Position numbers and translations under genes: made by a program. This document shows, piece after piece, positions 54,382-63,368 of a DNA stretch of 64,000 nt. Position 1 is the first letter of the stretch. Every line of letters begins with the position of its first letter. Origin of the DNA: Pseudomonas jessenii (GTDB taxonomy: Bacteria; Pseudomonadota; Gammaproteobacteria; Pseudomonadales; Pseudomonadaceae); NCBI RefSeq assembly GCF_002236115.1, contig NZ_NIWT01000007.1:434001-498000 (forward strand), read 5' to 3'. The notes under the pieces were generated by a model. That model was not told the origin of the DNA, searched no databases, and saw nothing but the letters and a program-made list of their open reading frames with translations.

Positions 54382-55754
54382 CCAGACTGTTGGTGGAATG
54401 TACCTACGTCTTCGAACACCCGGATGCCAACTCGGGCATCCAGCGGGTCGTTCGCAATGTGATTCAGCAATTGCCGGCCGCGAACGCCCGGCGCGAATGC
54501 GTTCCGGTGGTGATGATCAATGGCGCGTTGTTCGAGGTGAAAAGCCTGGCGCCCCTGCCGACCGTCAAAGTGGATCTGGTGAGCCTGCGGGTGAAGCTAG
54601 AACAGTTCGCCAATCAGTTCTGGCTGCGCCACCGCGCGCTGGAACGTCGCCGTCCTTTCAGCCAATCGAAGTTCGCCCGCCGGGTGCTTTACGTCGGTTG
54701 CCGTCTGACCGCGTTCGCCTGCCTGAGCCTACCGATGCGCCTGCTCGATCGGGCACTCAAGGGCCAGAAGGTTCCCGAGCGTTGCGTGCCGTTGCGGCAT
54801 CGCGCCGGCGACCAATTGGTGCTGCTGGACTCGTCCTGGCACGCCAACTTCTTCCCCCTGGCCGAACAACTCAAGCGTGACGGGGTCGGCATCGTTTCGG
54901 TGATCTACGACCTGATTCCCCTGACCCACCCGCAGTTTTGCGACGCAGGACTGGTGAAGGTCTTCAACGAATGGTTCGACTGGATCGCCCGCACCGCCGA
55001 TGGCTACGTGGCGATCTCGACCACCATCCGCGACCAGGTCCGCCAGGAGATGACCCGCAGGATCGGTACCGCGCAGGTTCAGCAACGCTGGTTCGACTAT
55101 TTTCACCTCGGTTCCGAACTCGACCTGACCGATGCCCGGTCTACCGTCGACCCGGGGCTGCTGCAGATGTTCAAGACGCCGGACCCTGTGTTCCTGATGG
55201 TCAGCACCATCGAGCCGCGCAAGAACCATGCGTATCTGCTGGACGCGTTCGAGCGCGCCTGGGCGGCCGGCTCCAAAGCCCGGTTATGCATCGTCGGCAA
55301 GATTGGCTGGAAATGCGAGGCGCTGATCGAGCGTATACGCCAGCATCCGCAATTGAACCTGCGTTTGTTCATGTTCAACAACCTTTCGGACAAGAGCCTG
55401 GAACACGCCTATTCCCACGCGACATCGCTGGTGTTCCCGTCCTACGTCGAAGGGTTCGGTTTGCCGCTGGTGGAAGCCATGCAGCGAGGCCTGCCGGCCA
55501 TGGCCAGCGACATCCCGGTGTTCCGCGAAATCGGTGGCGAGTACATGGCGTATTTCGACCTCTCCGACCCGCAGAACCTGGCCGATCTGGTCATCGACAT
55601 GGAAAGCGGCGGCGCATTTCCCGCGCCCCTCAACCTGGATAACTGGCGTTGGCTGAGCTGGCGCGAGGCGAGTGCGCAACTGGTCGAACGCATCCAGCGC
55701 AATCTGCACAGCGATACGAAGGTGCCTGAGAGTCAGCATGCGAATTGCCCTTAA
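54378..55754 (+). CDS. wbpX: D-rhamnan glycosyltransferase WbpX
   Basis: A 458-residue GT4-type transferase. The start MTRLLVECTYVFEHPDANSG at 54378 overlaps the wzt stop as ATGA. The C-terminal domain has VSTIEPRKNHAYLLDAFERA and the donor site FPSYVEGFGLPLVEAMQRG (EX7E). In P. aeruginosa WbpX is an alpha-1,2 D-rhamnosyltransferase of A-band synthesis. Its 3' end overlaps wbpY by 17 nt. Confidence 0.9.
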   Translation: MTRLLVECTYVFEHPDANSGIQRVVRNVIQQLPAANARRECVPVVMINGALFEVKSLAPLPTVKVDLVSLRVKLEQFANQFWLRHRALERRRPFSQSKFARRVLYVGCRLTAFACLSLPMRLLDRALKGQKVPERCVPLRHRAGDQLVLLDSSWHANFFPLAEQLKRDGVGIVSVIYDLIPLTHPQFCDAGLVKVFNEWFDWIARTADGYVAISTTIRDQVRQEMTRRIGTAQVQQRWFDYFHLGSELDLTDARSTVDPGLLQMFKTPDPVFLMVSTIEPRKNHAYLLDAFERAWAAGSKARLCIVGKIGWKCEALIERIRQHPQLNLRLFMFNNLSDKSLEHAYSHATSLVFPSYVEGFGLPLVEAMQRGLPAMASDIPVFREIGGEYMAYFDLSDPQNLADLVIDMESGGAFPAPLNLDNWRWLSWREASAQLVERIQRNLHSDTKVPESQHANCP

Positions 55755-56868
55755 CGCCCGCATCCTCCAGGCACCGCGCACGGGCATCGGTCAGTACGTC
55801 GCCGAACTGGCGACGGCCCTGGCCCGCGAATCGGACGTCGAGTTGTCGTTGTTCCACGGCTGGGGCTGGAGTTCGACTCTGCCTGAGGCGGCGATGCCCG
55901 GTTACTCGCGTCTGACGCCGTTGCTGCGACAGATTCCGGGAGCCTATCAGGCACGGCGCTGGCTGGAGCAGAAGCGTTTTGATCAGCGCCCTTCCCAGGC
56001 CATTGATCTGTATCACGAGCCGAGTCTGTGGCCGCTGTCGTTCAACGGCCCGACCATCATCACACTGCATGACCTCACGCACCTGCACTATCCCGACACC
56101 CAACCACCGGCACGCCTGCGCGAAATCGAGCGGCGACTGGCCGACGGCGTACAGCGGGCGCGGCTGATTCTGACGGACTCGCAGTACATCGCCGAGCAAG
56201 CGCAGGCCTGGTTCGCACTGCCGGCCGAGCGCTTCGTGGTGGCACCGCTGGGTGTGGCCGCGCGCTTCCACCCCCGTGAACCCGAGGCCATCGATCAGGT
56301 CCTCAAGGCCCACGGCGTCGAGGCGCGGGAGTATTTCCTTTGCGTCGGTACCCTGGAGCCACGCAAGAATCTGACCCTGGCCCTGCGTGCTCATGCCCGG
56401 CTGCCGGAAACCGTGCGCCAGCGTTTTCCGTTGCTGATCGCCGGCATGGCCGGCTGGCAGCGTCAGCAGTTCAACGACGAATTACGTTCGGCCCTCGCGT
56501 CAGGTCATGTGTGCCTTCTGGGGTACTTGTCGGACGACGATCTGGCGCAGCTACTGGCCGGAGCCCGGGCGCTGGTCTTCCCTTCGTTGTACGAGGGGTT
56601 CGGCCTGCCGGTGCTGGAAGCCATGGCCAGTGGCACTCCGGTGATTCTGACGGGTGAGTCGGCGATGCCGGAGGTCGCTGGCGATGCCGGCAACTACATC
56701 GAGGCGCACGACCCCGACTCCTTGCGCGATACCATGCAGCGGTTGATCGACGACCCGGCGCACTGGCAGGCCTGTCGCGAGGCGGGTTTGCAGCGGGCGA
56801 AGCTATTTTCCTGGGAGCGTTGCGCGACGGTGACCGCCCGCGCCTACCGCCAGGCAATGGAGAACTGA
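55738..56868 (+). CDS. wbpY: D-rhamnan glycosyltransferase WbpY
   Basis: A 376-residue GT4 family transferase starting MRIALNARILQAPRTGIGQY. The donor-domain motifs are CVGTLEPRKNLTLALRAHAR and FPSLYEGFGLPVLEAMASGT (EX7E). WbpY is the alpha-1,3 D-rhamnosyltransferase in P. aeruginosa. The start inside the end of wbpX is supported by the standard GT-B first strand. It ends one base before the wbpZ start codon. Confidence 0.92.
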   Translation: MRIALNARILQAPRTGIGQYVAELATALARESDVELSLFHGWGWSSTLPEAAMPGYSRLTPLLRQIPGAYQARRWLEQKRFDQRPSQAIDLYHEPSLWPLSFNGPTIITLHDLTHLHYPDTQPPARLREIERRLADGVQRARLILTDSQYIAEQAQAWFALPAERFVVAPLGVAARFHPREPEAIDQVLKAHGVEAREYFLCVGTLEPRKNLTLALRAHARLPETVRQRFPLLIAGMAGWQRQQFNDELRSALASGHVCLLGYLSDDDLAQLLAGARALVFPSLYEGFGLPVLEAMASGTPVILTGESAMPEVAGDAGNYIEAHDPDSLRDTMQRLIDDPAHWQACREAGLQRAKLFSWERCATVTARAYRQAMEN

Positions 56869-56869
56869 T

Positions 56870-58000
56870 ATGCGCGTTCTGCACTTTTATAAAACCTACT
56901 TGCCCGACTCCATGGGTGGCATCGAACAAGTCATTTTCCAGATGAGCGAAAGTGGCGCGCGCCATGGTGTCGACAGCACTGTGCTGACTCTGAGCAATAA
57001 TCCGGCACCGGGCGTGTTGCAGATCCGCGAGCACCAGGTGCATCAGGCCAGGATGGATTTTCAACTCGCCTCCACCGGTTTTTCCTACAGCGTGTTCAAG
57101 CAGTTTCGAGAGCTCGCGGCTGAAGCCGACGTGGTCAACTATCACTTCCCCTGGCCCTTCATGGACCTGGTGCATTTTGTCAGCGACATCAAAAAGCCCA
57201 GCGTGGTGAGTTACCACTCCGACATCATTCGCCAACGCCATCTGCTCAAACTGTACCGTCCGTTGATGCGTCGGTTCCTGGACAGCGCGGATCGAATCGC
57301 CGTGGCGTCCCCGAACTACTTTCACACCAGCGACGTGCTCAAGGACTACCACGATAAGACCCGTGTCATCACCTATGGCCTGGACAAGTCGGGTTATCCG
57401 ACGCAAGACGCGGCGCGGACCGAGCGCTGGCGCCAGAAGCTGGGGGACAAGTTCTTCCTGTTCGTCGGTGTGATGCGCTACTACAAGGGGCTGCACATCC
57501 TGCTTGAAGCGATGCAGGGGCTGAACTATCCCGTGGTGATCGTGGGCGCCGGCCCGCTGGAAGCGGAGCTGCATGCCCAGGCCAGGGCGCTGGGCCTGCG
57601 GAACCTGCACTTTCTCGGGTTCCTGGGCGACGAAGACAAGGTCGCCTTGCTCGAGTTGAGTTATGCGGTGGTGTTCCCGTCGCACCTGCGCTCCGAAGCC
57701 TTTGGCATTTCGCTGCTGGAAGGCGCGATGTATGGCAAACCGATGATCTCCAGTGAAATTGGCACTGGCACCAGTTACATCAACATCCATAACGAGACCG
57801 GGCTGGTGGTGCCACCGAGCAATCCATCGGCGTTTCGCGAGGCGATGCGCACGCTTTGGGAAAACCCGGTGCTGGCGGCGCAAATGGGCGAGAAGGCGCA
57901 GGCCCGTTATCAAAATCTGTTTACCGCGGACGAAATGGGTCGCAAATGGGCAGCGCTGTATGAGGAGCTGCTGGAAGAGAAAGCCCTCGCCTACGCATGA
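56870..58000 (+). CDS. wbpZ: D-rhamnan-initiating glycosyltransferase WbpZ
   Basis: A 376-residue GT-B transferase. The N-terminus RVLHFYKTYLPDSMGGIEQV has the glycine-rich acceptor loop; FVGVMRYYKGLHILLEAM and FPSHLRSEAFGISLLEGAMY (EX7E) form the donor domain. In P. aeruginosa WbpZ adds the first D-rhamnose to the lipid-linked primer. It is last in the operon; GGTTTTTTTT follows the stop but without a clear stem. Confidence 0.93.
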   Translation: MRVLHFYKTYLPDSMGGIEQVIFQMSESGARHGVDSTVLTLSNNPAPGVLQIREHQVHQARMDFQLASTGFSYSVFKQFRELAAEADVVNYHFPWPFMDLVHFVSDIKKPSVVSYHSDIIRQRHLLKLYRPLMRRFLDSADRIAVASPNYFHTSDVLKDYHDKTRVITYGLDKSGYPTQDAARTERWRQKLGDKFFLFVGVMRYYKGLHILLEAMQGLNYPVVIVGAGPLEAELHAQARALGLRNLHFLGFLGDEDKVALLELSYAVVFPSHLRSEAFGISLLEGAMYGKPMISSEIGTGTSYINIHNETGLVVPPSNPSAFREAMRTLWENPVLAAQMGEKAQARYQNLFTADEMGRKWAALYEELLEEKALAYA

Positions 58001-58147
58001 GGTTTTTTTTGCAGATCCGAGTTGTCTCTGCTGCTGCGCTCCAACAGTGTTACGATCCTGCGACTGTAGATTTGCCATGGCTTGCGCAGGATGTGTGCAA
58101 GCCGTCGACTCTCCCTATTGGCCCCCCCGACTTTCTGCTGACCGCCT

Positions 58148-59065
58148 ATGCAACGTCTGCTCAATGACCGCCTGGACTGGAACCTGCTGCGCACCTTTCG
58201 GGTGATTGGCCAGGAGCAGAGCATCAGCCGCGCTGCCGCCCGCCTGCACCTGACGCAACCGGCAGTGAGTCAGGCGCTCAAACGCCTGGAGGAACAACTG
58301 GGCCGCCAATTGATTGCCCGTCGCGGGCCACGTTTTGCCCTGACTGAAGTCGGCGAGCAGATCTTCGCCCTGGCCGGGGAAATCTACGGGCAAATGTCCC
58401 AGGTCAGTAGCGTGCTGGAACAACCGGCCGACGAAGTGATCGGCAAAGTGCGGTTGCTGATCATCAGCCGGATCTTCTCCGAGCGCTTTGATGACTTTCT
58501 CGCCGACTTCCATCGTCAATACCCGCGAGTGGACCTGGAAGTCGACGTGATGCGCAGTTCCGACATCGTCAGCGCCCTCCAGGAAAAAACCGCGACCCTC
58601 GGCCTGAGCCTCAATCGGCGCCCGCAGCCACGCCTGGAGCAGCGCTTGTTCCTGCGTCAACGCTATGCTTTTTTCTGCGGCAAGCACCATGGGATGTTCG
58701 GCCAGCAGGACGTCGCCGAAGGGGATTTGCAACGGGAGAACTTCGTCAGTTTCACCAGTGACCAGATCGGCGGCATGCTCTCGCCGCTGACGATTTTCCG
58801 CGATCAGCAGGGTTTCAGTGGTCGCATCGTCGCGTCCTCACCGAGCCTGGAAGAAGTCCGGCGACTGGTGATCGCCGGCTTCGGTATCGGCTGTCTGCCC
58901 GAACACGTGGTGGCGGCCGACGTCGACGCCGGATTGCTCTGGCGCCTGCCGCCCCACGAGGGGATTGCCGATGTGGACATTCATTTGCTGTGGAACCGCG
59001 AACAGCGCATGAGCCGTGCCGAGACGATCTTTCTCGAAAGCCTGCAACAACGGCTGACGGACTAA
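58148..59065 (+). CDS. LysR-type transcriptional regulator
   Basis: A 305-residue regulator with an N-terminal winged HTH (DWNLLRTFRVIGQEQSISRA, LTQPAVSQALKRLEEQLG) and a PBP2-like effector domain (VIGKVRLLIISRIFSE; IVASSPSLEEVRRLVIAGFG). It is convergent with the RraA/RidA/transporter genes, and its stop overlaps theirs, so it may control them, although LysR regulators are more often divergent. The A-band operon lies 147 nt upstream and is not an obvious target. Confidence 0.9.
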   Translation: MQRLLNDRLDWNLLRTFRVIGQEQSISRAAARLHLTQPAVSQALKRLEEQLGRQLIARRGPRFALTEVGEQIFALAGEIYGQMSQVSSVLEQPADEVIGKVRLLIISRIFSERFDDFLADFHRQYPRVDLEVDVMRSSDIVSALQEKTATLGLSLNRRPQPRLEQRLFLRQRYAFFCGKHHGMFGQQDVAEGDLQRENFVSFTSDQIGGMLSPLTIFRDQQGFSGRIVASSPSLEEVRRLVIAGFGIGCLPEHVVAADVDAGLLWRLPPHEGIADVDIHLLWNREQRMSRAETIFLESLQQRLTD

Positions 59066-59673
59066 ACGCGCAAGACTTGCGTCACCGGTTCACCGGCCTG
59101 CAAGCGTTCGAGCAAGCGCGGCTCGCTGCGATCCGAAGCCAGCGCCTGATCGATGACTGCCGCCGCCGATGCCGTGTCGAGAAACAACACGCCGTTGTCG
59201 TCCGCCAGCACCCAATCCCCCGGCTGCACCGTCACGCCGGCGCAGTGGATGGGCTGATTGATGGCGCTGTCGCCACGGCCGTGCAGCTTGGTGGTCAACA
59301 GGCTGGTGCCTCGGGCGAACACCGGCAACCCGGCTTCACGCAGCTCCAGCAGATCGGTCACTGCGCCGTCCACCACAATACCCACAGCACCGGCAAAGCG
59401 TGCCGCGCAACTGGTCACCGCACCGACTGGCGCATGCTGGTGATCGCCACCGGTGTCGATCACCAGCACGTCGCCCGGCCTGATTTGCGCCAGGGCCCGG
59501 TTGACGGCAATGGCATCGGCGCCCACCAGTTTCAGGGTCAACGCACGGCCAACGACTTTCACATTGGGCACCATGGCCCGCAGTTGCGGATCGGCAAAAC
59601 CCTCTTCGAGAAAGTGCCCGAGGGTCGGAAAGCTCACGGCCTTGAGCTGCTCGATCAGTTGCGACTCATCCAT
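59062..59673 (-). CDS. RraA/HMG aldolase-family protein
   Basis: A 203-residue member of the RraA-like family, which includes 4-hydroxy-4-methyl-2-oxoglutarate (HMG/CHA) aldolases, oxaloacetate decarboxylases and the RNase E regulator RraA. Family stretches: VGRALTLKLVGADAIAVNRA, GDVLVIDTGGDHQHAPVG, GIVVDGAVTDLLELREAGLP. The normal catalytic Arg-Asp (GxxRD) reads GAVTD, so Arg is replaced by Thr. The start at 59673 has GGGGAG upstream. It overlaps ridA by 8 nt. It likely serves a keto/hydroxy-acid pathway rather than RNA turnover. Confidence 0.83.
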   Translation of the reverse strand: MDESQLIEQLKAVSFPTLGHFLEEGFADPQLRAMVPNVKVVGRALTLKLVGADAIAVNRALAQIRPGDVLVIDTGGDHQHAPVGAVTSCAARFAGAVGIVVDGAVTDLLELREAGLPVFARGTSLLTTKLHGRGDSAINQPIHCAGVTVQPGDWVLADDNGVLFLDTASAAAVIDQALASDRSEPRLLERLQAGEPVTQVLRV

Positions 59674-60058
59674 GCTGCGGCTCCCCGGCAATCAGTTCGG
59701 CAACACAGTCGATCTCTAGCGATACGCCCCACAATGCCACGCACACCGTGGTGCGCGCCGGTGGCGCATGGCCCAGGAACTCGCGGTACACGGCGTTGAA
59801 CGGCTCCAGTTGCGCAGGATCGGTCAGGTAGGCATTGACCTTGATCACATGGCTGAAACCGGAGCCCGCCTCGATCAGGATCGCTTCGAGGTTGCGCAAG
59901 GTTTGCCGTACCTGCTCGGGGAAATCAGCAGGCTGTTCGTCGAGGCTGCCGTGGGCCGGAATCTGCCCGGCGGTGAACACCAGGTGGCCGCTGACAACAG
60001 CTTGGGAGTAAGGCCCGACCGGGCCGATGTAGCCCGGGGCCGATTGAATTCTGCGCAT
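59666..60058 (-). CDS. RidA/YjgF-family enamine/imine deaminase
   Basis: A 130-residue RidA homologue: GYIGPVGPYSQAVVSGHLVF, TAGQIPAHG, QVRQTLRNLEAILIEAGSG and the anion-binding Arg in PPARTTVCVALWG. These proteins hydrolyse reactive enamines or imines made by PLP enzymes, or act in specific catabolic operons. It lies 18 nt downstream of the MHS transporter gene and is coupled to the RraA-like gene, so it is probably pathway-specific. Confidence 0.9.
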   Translation of the reverse strand: MRRIQSAPGYIGPVGPYSQAVVSGHLVFTAGQIPAHGSLDEQPADFPEQVRQTLRNLEAILIEAGSGFSHVIKVNAYLTDPAQLEPFNAVYREFLGHAPPARTTVCVALWGVSLEIDCVAELIAGEPQHG

Positions 60059-60076
60059 GTTGTAGAGCTCCAGATG

Positions 60077-61456
60077 TCAGGCCGTAGCCGATTTGAAGGG
60101 TTTACCGGGGGCCGGATCGTCTGTGGGGACAACGCCGGGGATCTCGCTGATGTCCTTCTTGAAGGTCTCGGTCAACAGCAACAGGGCCACCAGGGACATC
60201 AACGCCGCACCGATCATGTACCAGGCCACCGACGAACCTTTGCCCGTCGCGGCCAGCAATGCCGTGGTGACGATGGGCGTCGCCGCGCTGCCGAGCAGGC
60301 CGGACAACATGTAGCTGATGGACAAACCGGAATAACGCACCCGGGTGCCGAACAGCTCGGCGAGGAAGGTCGCGATCGGCCCGTAGTTGGCGGCGAACGC
60401 GGTCATCAACAACAGATAACCGAACACCACCATCGACAGCTCCTTGGTGTCCATCAGCCAGAACATCGGGAACGCCACCAGCGCTTCGGCGATGATGCCG
60501 CCGACAATGATCGGTTTGCGTCCGAATCGGTCCGAAAGCGCACCGAACACCGGCAACATGACAATGCACCAGGCGCAGGACAGCAGCACCACACCGAGCA
60601 TCACGCTGCGGCTGAAGCCGAGGTTCTGTGTGCCATAGGTCAAGCCGAACGCCACGATAATGTTGAACGAAGCGCCCGTGGACATGGTGGCAATACCCCC
60701 CAGCAGCACTTGCTTCCAGTATTTGCGGAATACTTCCGCCAACGGCATTTTCACTTGCACTTCGGCTTCCTTGACCTTGTTGAAAGCCGGGGTTTCCGAG
60801 ATGTTCAGGCGGATATACAAACCGACGGCGATCAGCAACACGCTGGCAAGGAACGGAATACGCCACCCCCAGGCCAACAGATCCTCCGGGGACAGCCACG
60901 CCGCGATCAACAGGAATGCCAGGTTGGCAATCATGGTCCCGGCCGGCACGCCGATCTGCACCCAGGAGCCGTACAAGCCACGCTTGTTGGCCGGCGCATG
61001 CTCCACCGCCATCAGCACCGCCCCGCCCCATTCCCCCCCCAATGCCAGGCCTTGCACGACCCGCAGCAGCAACAACAGGATCGGCGCCCAGATACCGATG
61101 GTTGCAAAGTCAGGCAACAAGCCGATGGCGAAGGTGGCCGCGCCCATGGTCAGCAGCGAGATCAACAGCATCGACTTACGCCCCAGGCGATCACCGAAAT
61201 GCCCGAACAACGCCGCGCCGACAATCCGTGCCAGATACGCCGAAGCGAAGGTGCCGAAAGCCAGTAGCGTTCCGATCAGCGGCACGAAATCCGGGAAGAA
61301 CACTTTGTTGAACACCAGCGCTGAAGCCGTGGCAAACACGAACAAGTCGTACCACTCAACGGTGGTGCCGATCACACTGGCCACCGCGACTTTTTTCATG
61401 CTGATTGCAACTTCCGGTGGTGCGCCGGACTTTTCTGCGGACGATAGATCGCTCAT
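60077..61456 (-). CDS. MHS-family MFS transporter
   Basis: A 459-residue, 12-helix metabolite:H+ symporter. GTTVEWYDLFVFATASALVF in helix 1, RIVGAALFGHFGDRLGRKS and LGGEWGGAVLMAVEHAPANK are MHS hallmarks. The C-terminal cytoplasmic tail is long (about 35 residues). The ATG at 61456 has CTGGAGA upstream; GTG 61459 is adjacent. It is first of three genes (transporter, ridA, rraA-like) and presumably imports the acid they use. Confidence 0.9.
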   Translation of the reverse strand: MSDLSSAEKSGAPPEVAISMKKVAVASVIGTTVEWYDLFVFATASALVFNKVFFPDFVPLIGTLLAFGTFASAYLARIVGAALFGHFGDRLGRKSMLLISLLTMGAATFAIGLLPDFATIGIWAPILLLLLRVVQGLALGGEWGGAVLMAVEHAPANKRGLYGSWVQIGVPAGTMIANLAFLLIAAWLSPEDLLAWGWRIPFLASVLLIAVGLYIRLNISETPAFNKVKEAEVQVKMPLAEVFRKYWKQVLLGGIATMSTGASFNIIVAFGLTYGTQNLGFSRSVMLGVVLLSCAWCIVMLPVFGALSDRFGRKPIIVGGIIAEALVAFPMFWLMDTKELSMVVFGYLLLMTAFAANYGPIATFLAELFGTRVRYSGLSISYMLSGLLGSAATPIVTTALLAATGKGSSVAWYMIGAALMSLVALLLLTETFKKDISEIPGVVPTDDPAPGKPFKSATA

Positions 61457-61558
61457 CACTGTCTCCAGGAATTCATCAGAACTCGTTATTTAATTGTTTT
61501 GACTGGCAGTAAAACGGTTGAGGCGAAGGTTGTTGTTATGACTTACGGGAAGCTGGTC

Positions 61559-61663
61559 CCTGTAGGAGCGAGCCTGCTCGCGATGAACTCAAGAACACCG
61601 CGTTTAACCGGCAAACACGCGAAATCGTTAACGACCATCGCGAGCGGGCTCGCTCCTACAGGG
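61559..61663. repeat. REPIN, TAGGAGC variant
   Basis: Forward and reverse REP copies around a spacer of about 55 nt, matching the REPIN at 24373 when read from the other strand. It lies between the transporter gene and the hydroxyacid dehydrogenase gene and probably separates two transcription units. Confidence 0.93.
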
Positions 61664-61674
61664 GGTGTGTTAGT

Positions 61675-62616
61675 TCAATATCCCAATACTCGGTCGGCAC
61701 AGTTGAGTAACGGCTCGCCGGCATTCAATCGACGAAAGTTCTCTGCCACTTGTTCGGCAATACAGTCATGGGAAGCCGCCGAAGCCATGTGCGGGGTGAT
61801 GGTGACACCGGGCATTGTCCAGAGCCGGTGATCGACCGGCAGCGGTTCCTGCTCGAACACATCCAGCAAGGCGCCGCGCAAATGCCCGCTCGCCAGGGCC
61901 TGTTCGAGATCGTCGATGTTCAAATGCCCACCCCGGCCACAGTTGATCAGTGCCGCGCCGCTGGCAAGCTGTTCGAAAGTGGCTCGTCCGAGAATCCCGC
62001 GGGTTTCGCTGGTGAGTGGCAACAGGTTGATCAGCAACTCGACGCCGTCGAGAAAAGGATGCAACGCATCACCCCCGGCGAACGTGCGCACACCGGGCAA
62101 GTCCTTGCTGCGCCGCGCCCAGCCGCGCACGTCGTAACCGGCTGCGACCAGATCCAGAGCAATCGCGCTGCCCAGCGATCCGAGCCCCATCACACCGACC
62201 TTGAACTGCCCCGCCGCCCGTTGCAGCGGCCGCTCCCAGCGTTGCTCCCGCTGGTGCGACAACACCTGATCGAAACCGCGGTGATAGTGGATCACCGCCC
62301 AGCGCACGTACTCGGTCATCCCCTGGCGATGGCCCGGGTCGACCACACGGCAAACCGGCAGGTCCGGGCACGACGGATCGTGATCGAGGTGATCGATACC
62401 GGCGGCCACCGAGTGAATCACCTGCAGGTTCGGCAATGCGCCGAGACTGCCCGGCAAGGGAAACCAGCACGCCGCCATCTGTGCATTGGCGGCCCGGGAA
62501 TCGTCGGCCAGCACGGCGGTGAGCTGCGGCGCACTGCGGGCAAACGCCGCCTGCAATTGCTTGAGCAGCAAGGTATCGCGGGACAGCAGAACCACTGTGT
62601 TGATGACGGCGTTCAT
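61675..62616 (-). CDS. D-isomer-specific 2-hydroxyacid dehydrogenase (GhrA-like)
   Basis: A 313-residue NAD(P)-dependent reductase of the glyoxylate/hydroxypyruvate reductase A group. Cofactor loop GVMGLGSLGSAIALDL (about residue 141), catalytic Arg in INCGRGGHLN, Glu in VFEQEPLP and His in ITPHMASAA. GhrA-type enzymes interconvert 2-keto and 2-hydroxy acids. Its ATGA overlap with the class II aldolase gene couples it to that gene. Confidence 0.9.
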   Translation of the reverse strand: MNAVINTVVLLSRDTLLLKQLQAAFARSAPQLTAVLADDSRAANAQMAACWFPLPGSLGALPNLQVIHSVAAGIDHLDHDPSCPDLPVCRVVDPGHRQGMTEYVRWAVIHYHRGFDQVLSHQREQRWERPLQRAAGQFKVGVMGLGSLGSAIALDLVAAGYDVRGWARRSKDLPGVRTFAGGDALHPFLDGVELLINLLPLTSETRGILGRATFEQLASGAALINCGRGGHLNIDDLEQALASGHLRGALLDVFEQEPLPVDHRLWTMPGVTITPHMASAASHDCIAEQVAENFRRLNAGEPLLNCADRVLGY

Positions 62617-63368
62617 GACAAATATGACTCGCGCTGGGATTCGATCAACGTCAGGGCGGCCTCCCAGGCCAGGTCGATGATGTTGTCCTGCTCATCACGG
62701 TCGAACTGCTCGGCGGTGTGCGCGCAGACTTCCGGCGACGGGTAATGCAGTGCCGAACCACCGGCCAGCGCCTGCACCTGGGCCTGACAGGCCCGCTCCA
62801 GGAAGTGGATTTCCTGGAACGCCTGGGCCACGCCCGATCCACCCACCAGTAAACCGTGGTTGCGCAGGATCATCGCCCGGTGCGGACCGAGGTCGGCAAT
62901 CAAGCGCTCGCGCTCATCCAGCGACAGCGCGATGCCCTCATAGGTGTGATAGGCCAGCTTGCCGTAGAACTTCAGCGCATGCTGACTGATCGGCAGTAGG
63001 CCCTGCTTCTGCGCCGCGACCGCCATGCCGGCCGCCGTGTGGGTATGGATCACACAGTTCAGGTCCGGACGCGCCATGTGGATCGCCGAGTGAATCACGA
63101 AGCCGGCAGCGTTGACCCGATGGCCCGCGCACTCCGGGTCGACCACCCGCCCTTCCTGATCGATGCGCACCAGGTCCGAGGCGCGCATGCGGTCGAAGAT
63201 CACCCCGTAGCGGTTGATCAGGAAGTGATGCTCAGGCCCCGGAATCCGCAGGGTGATATGGGTGTCGATCAGGTCGGTCATGCGAAAGTGCGCGACCAGT
63301 CGATACAGCGCAGCCAGTTCGCAACGGGCTTGCCATTCAACCGGGTCGATGTGTGCAGGTTTACTCAC
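62613..63368 (-). CDS. class II aldolase/adducin-family protein
   Basis: A 251-residue class II (Zn-dependent) aldolase-fold protein, related to L-fuculose-phosphate aldolase. Metal His pair in CVIHTHTAAGMAVAAQ (about residue 105), third His in MILRNHGLLVGG (about 167); DTHITLRIPG near the N-terminus. Non-phosphate members act on keto-acid substrates. It sits between the hydroxyacid dehydrogenase and transporter genes with 4-nt overlaps at both ends. Confidence 0.88.
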   Translation of the reverse strand: MSKPAHIDPVEWQARCELAALYRLVAHFRMTDLIDTHITLRIPGPEHHFLINRYGVIFDRMRASDLVRIDQEGRVVDPECAGHRVNAAGFVIHSAIHMARPDLNCVIHTHTAAGMAVAAQKQGLLPISQHALKFYGKLAYHTYEGIALSLDERERLIADLGPHRAMILRNHGLLVGGSGVAQAFQEIHFLERACQAQVQALAGGSALHYPSPEVCAHTAEQFDRDEQDNIIDLAWEAALTLIESQRESYLS

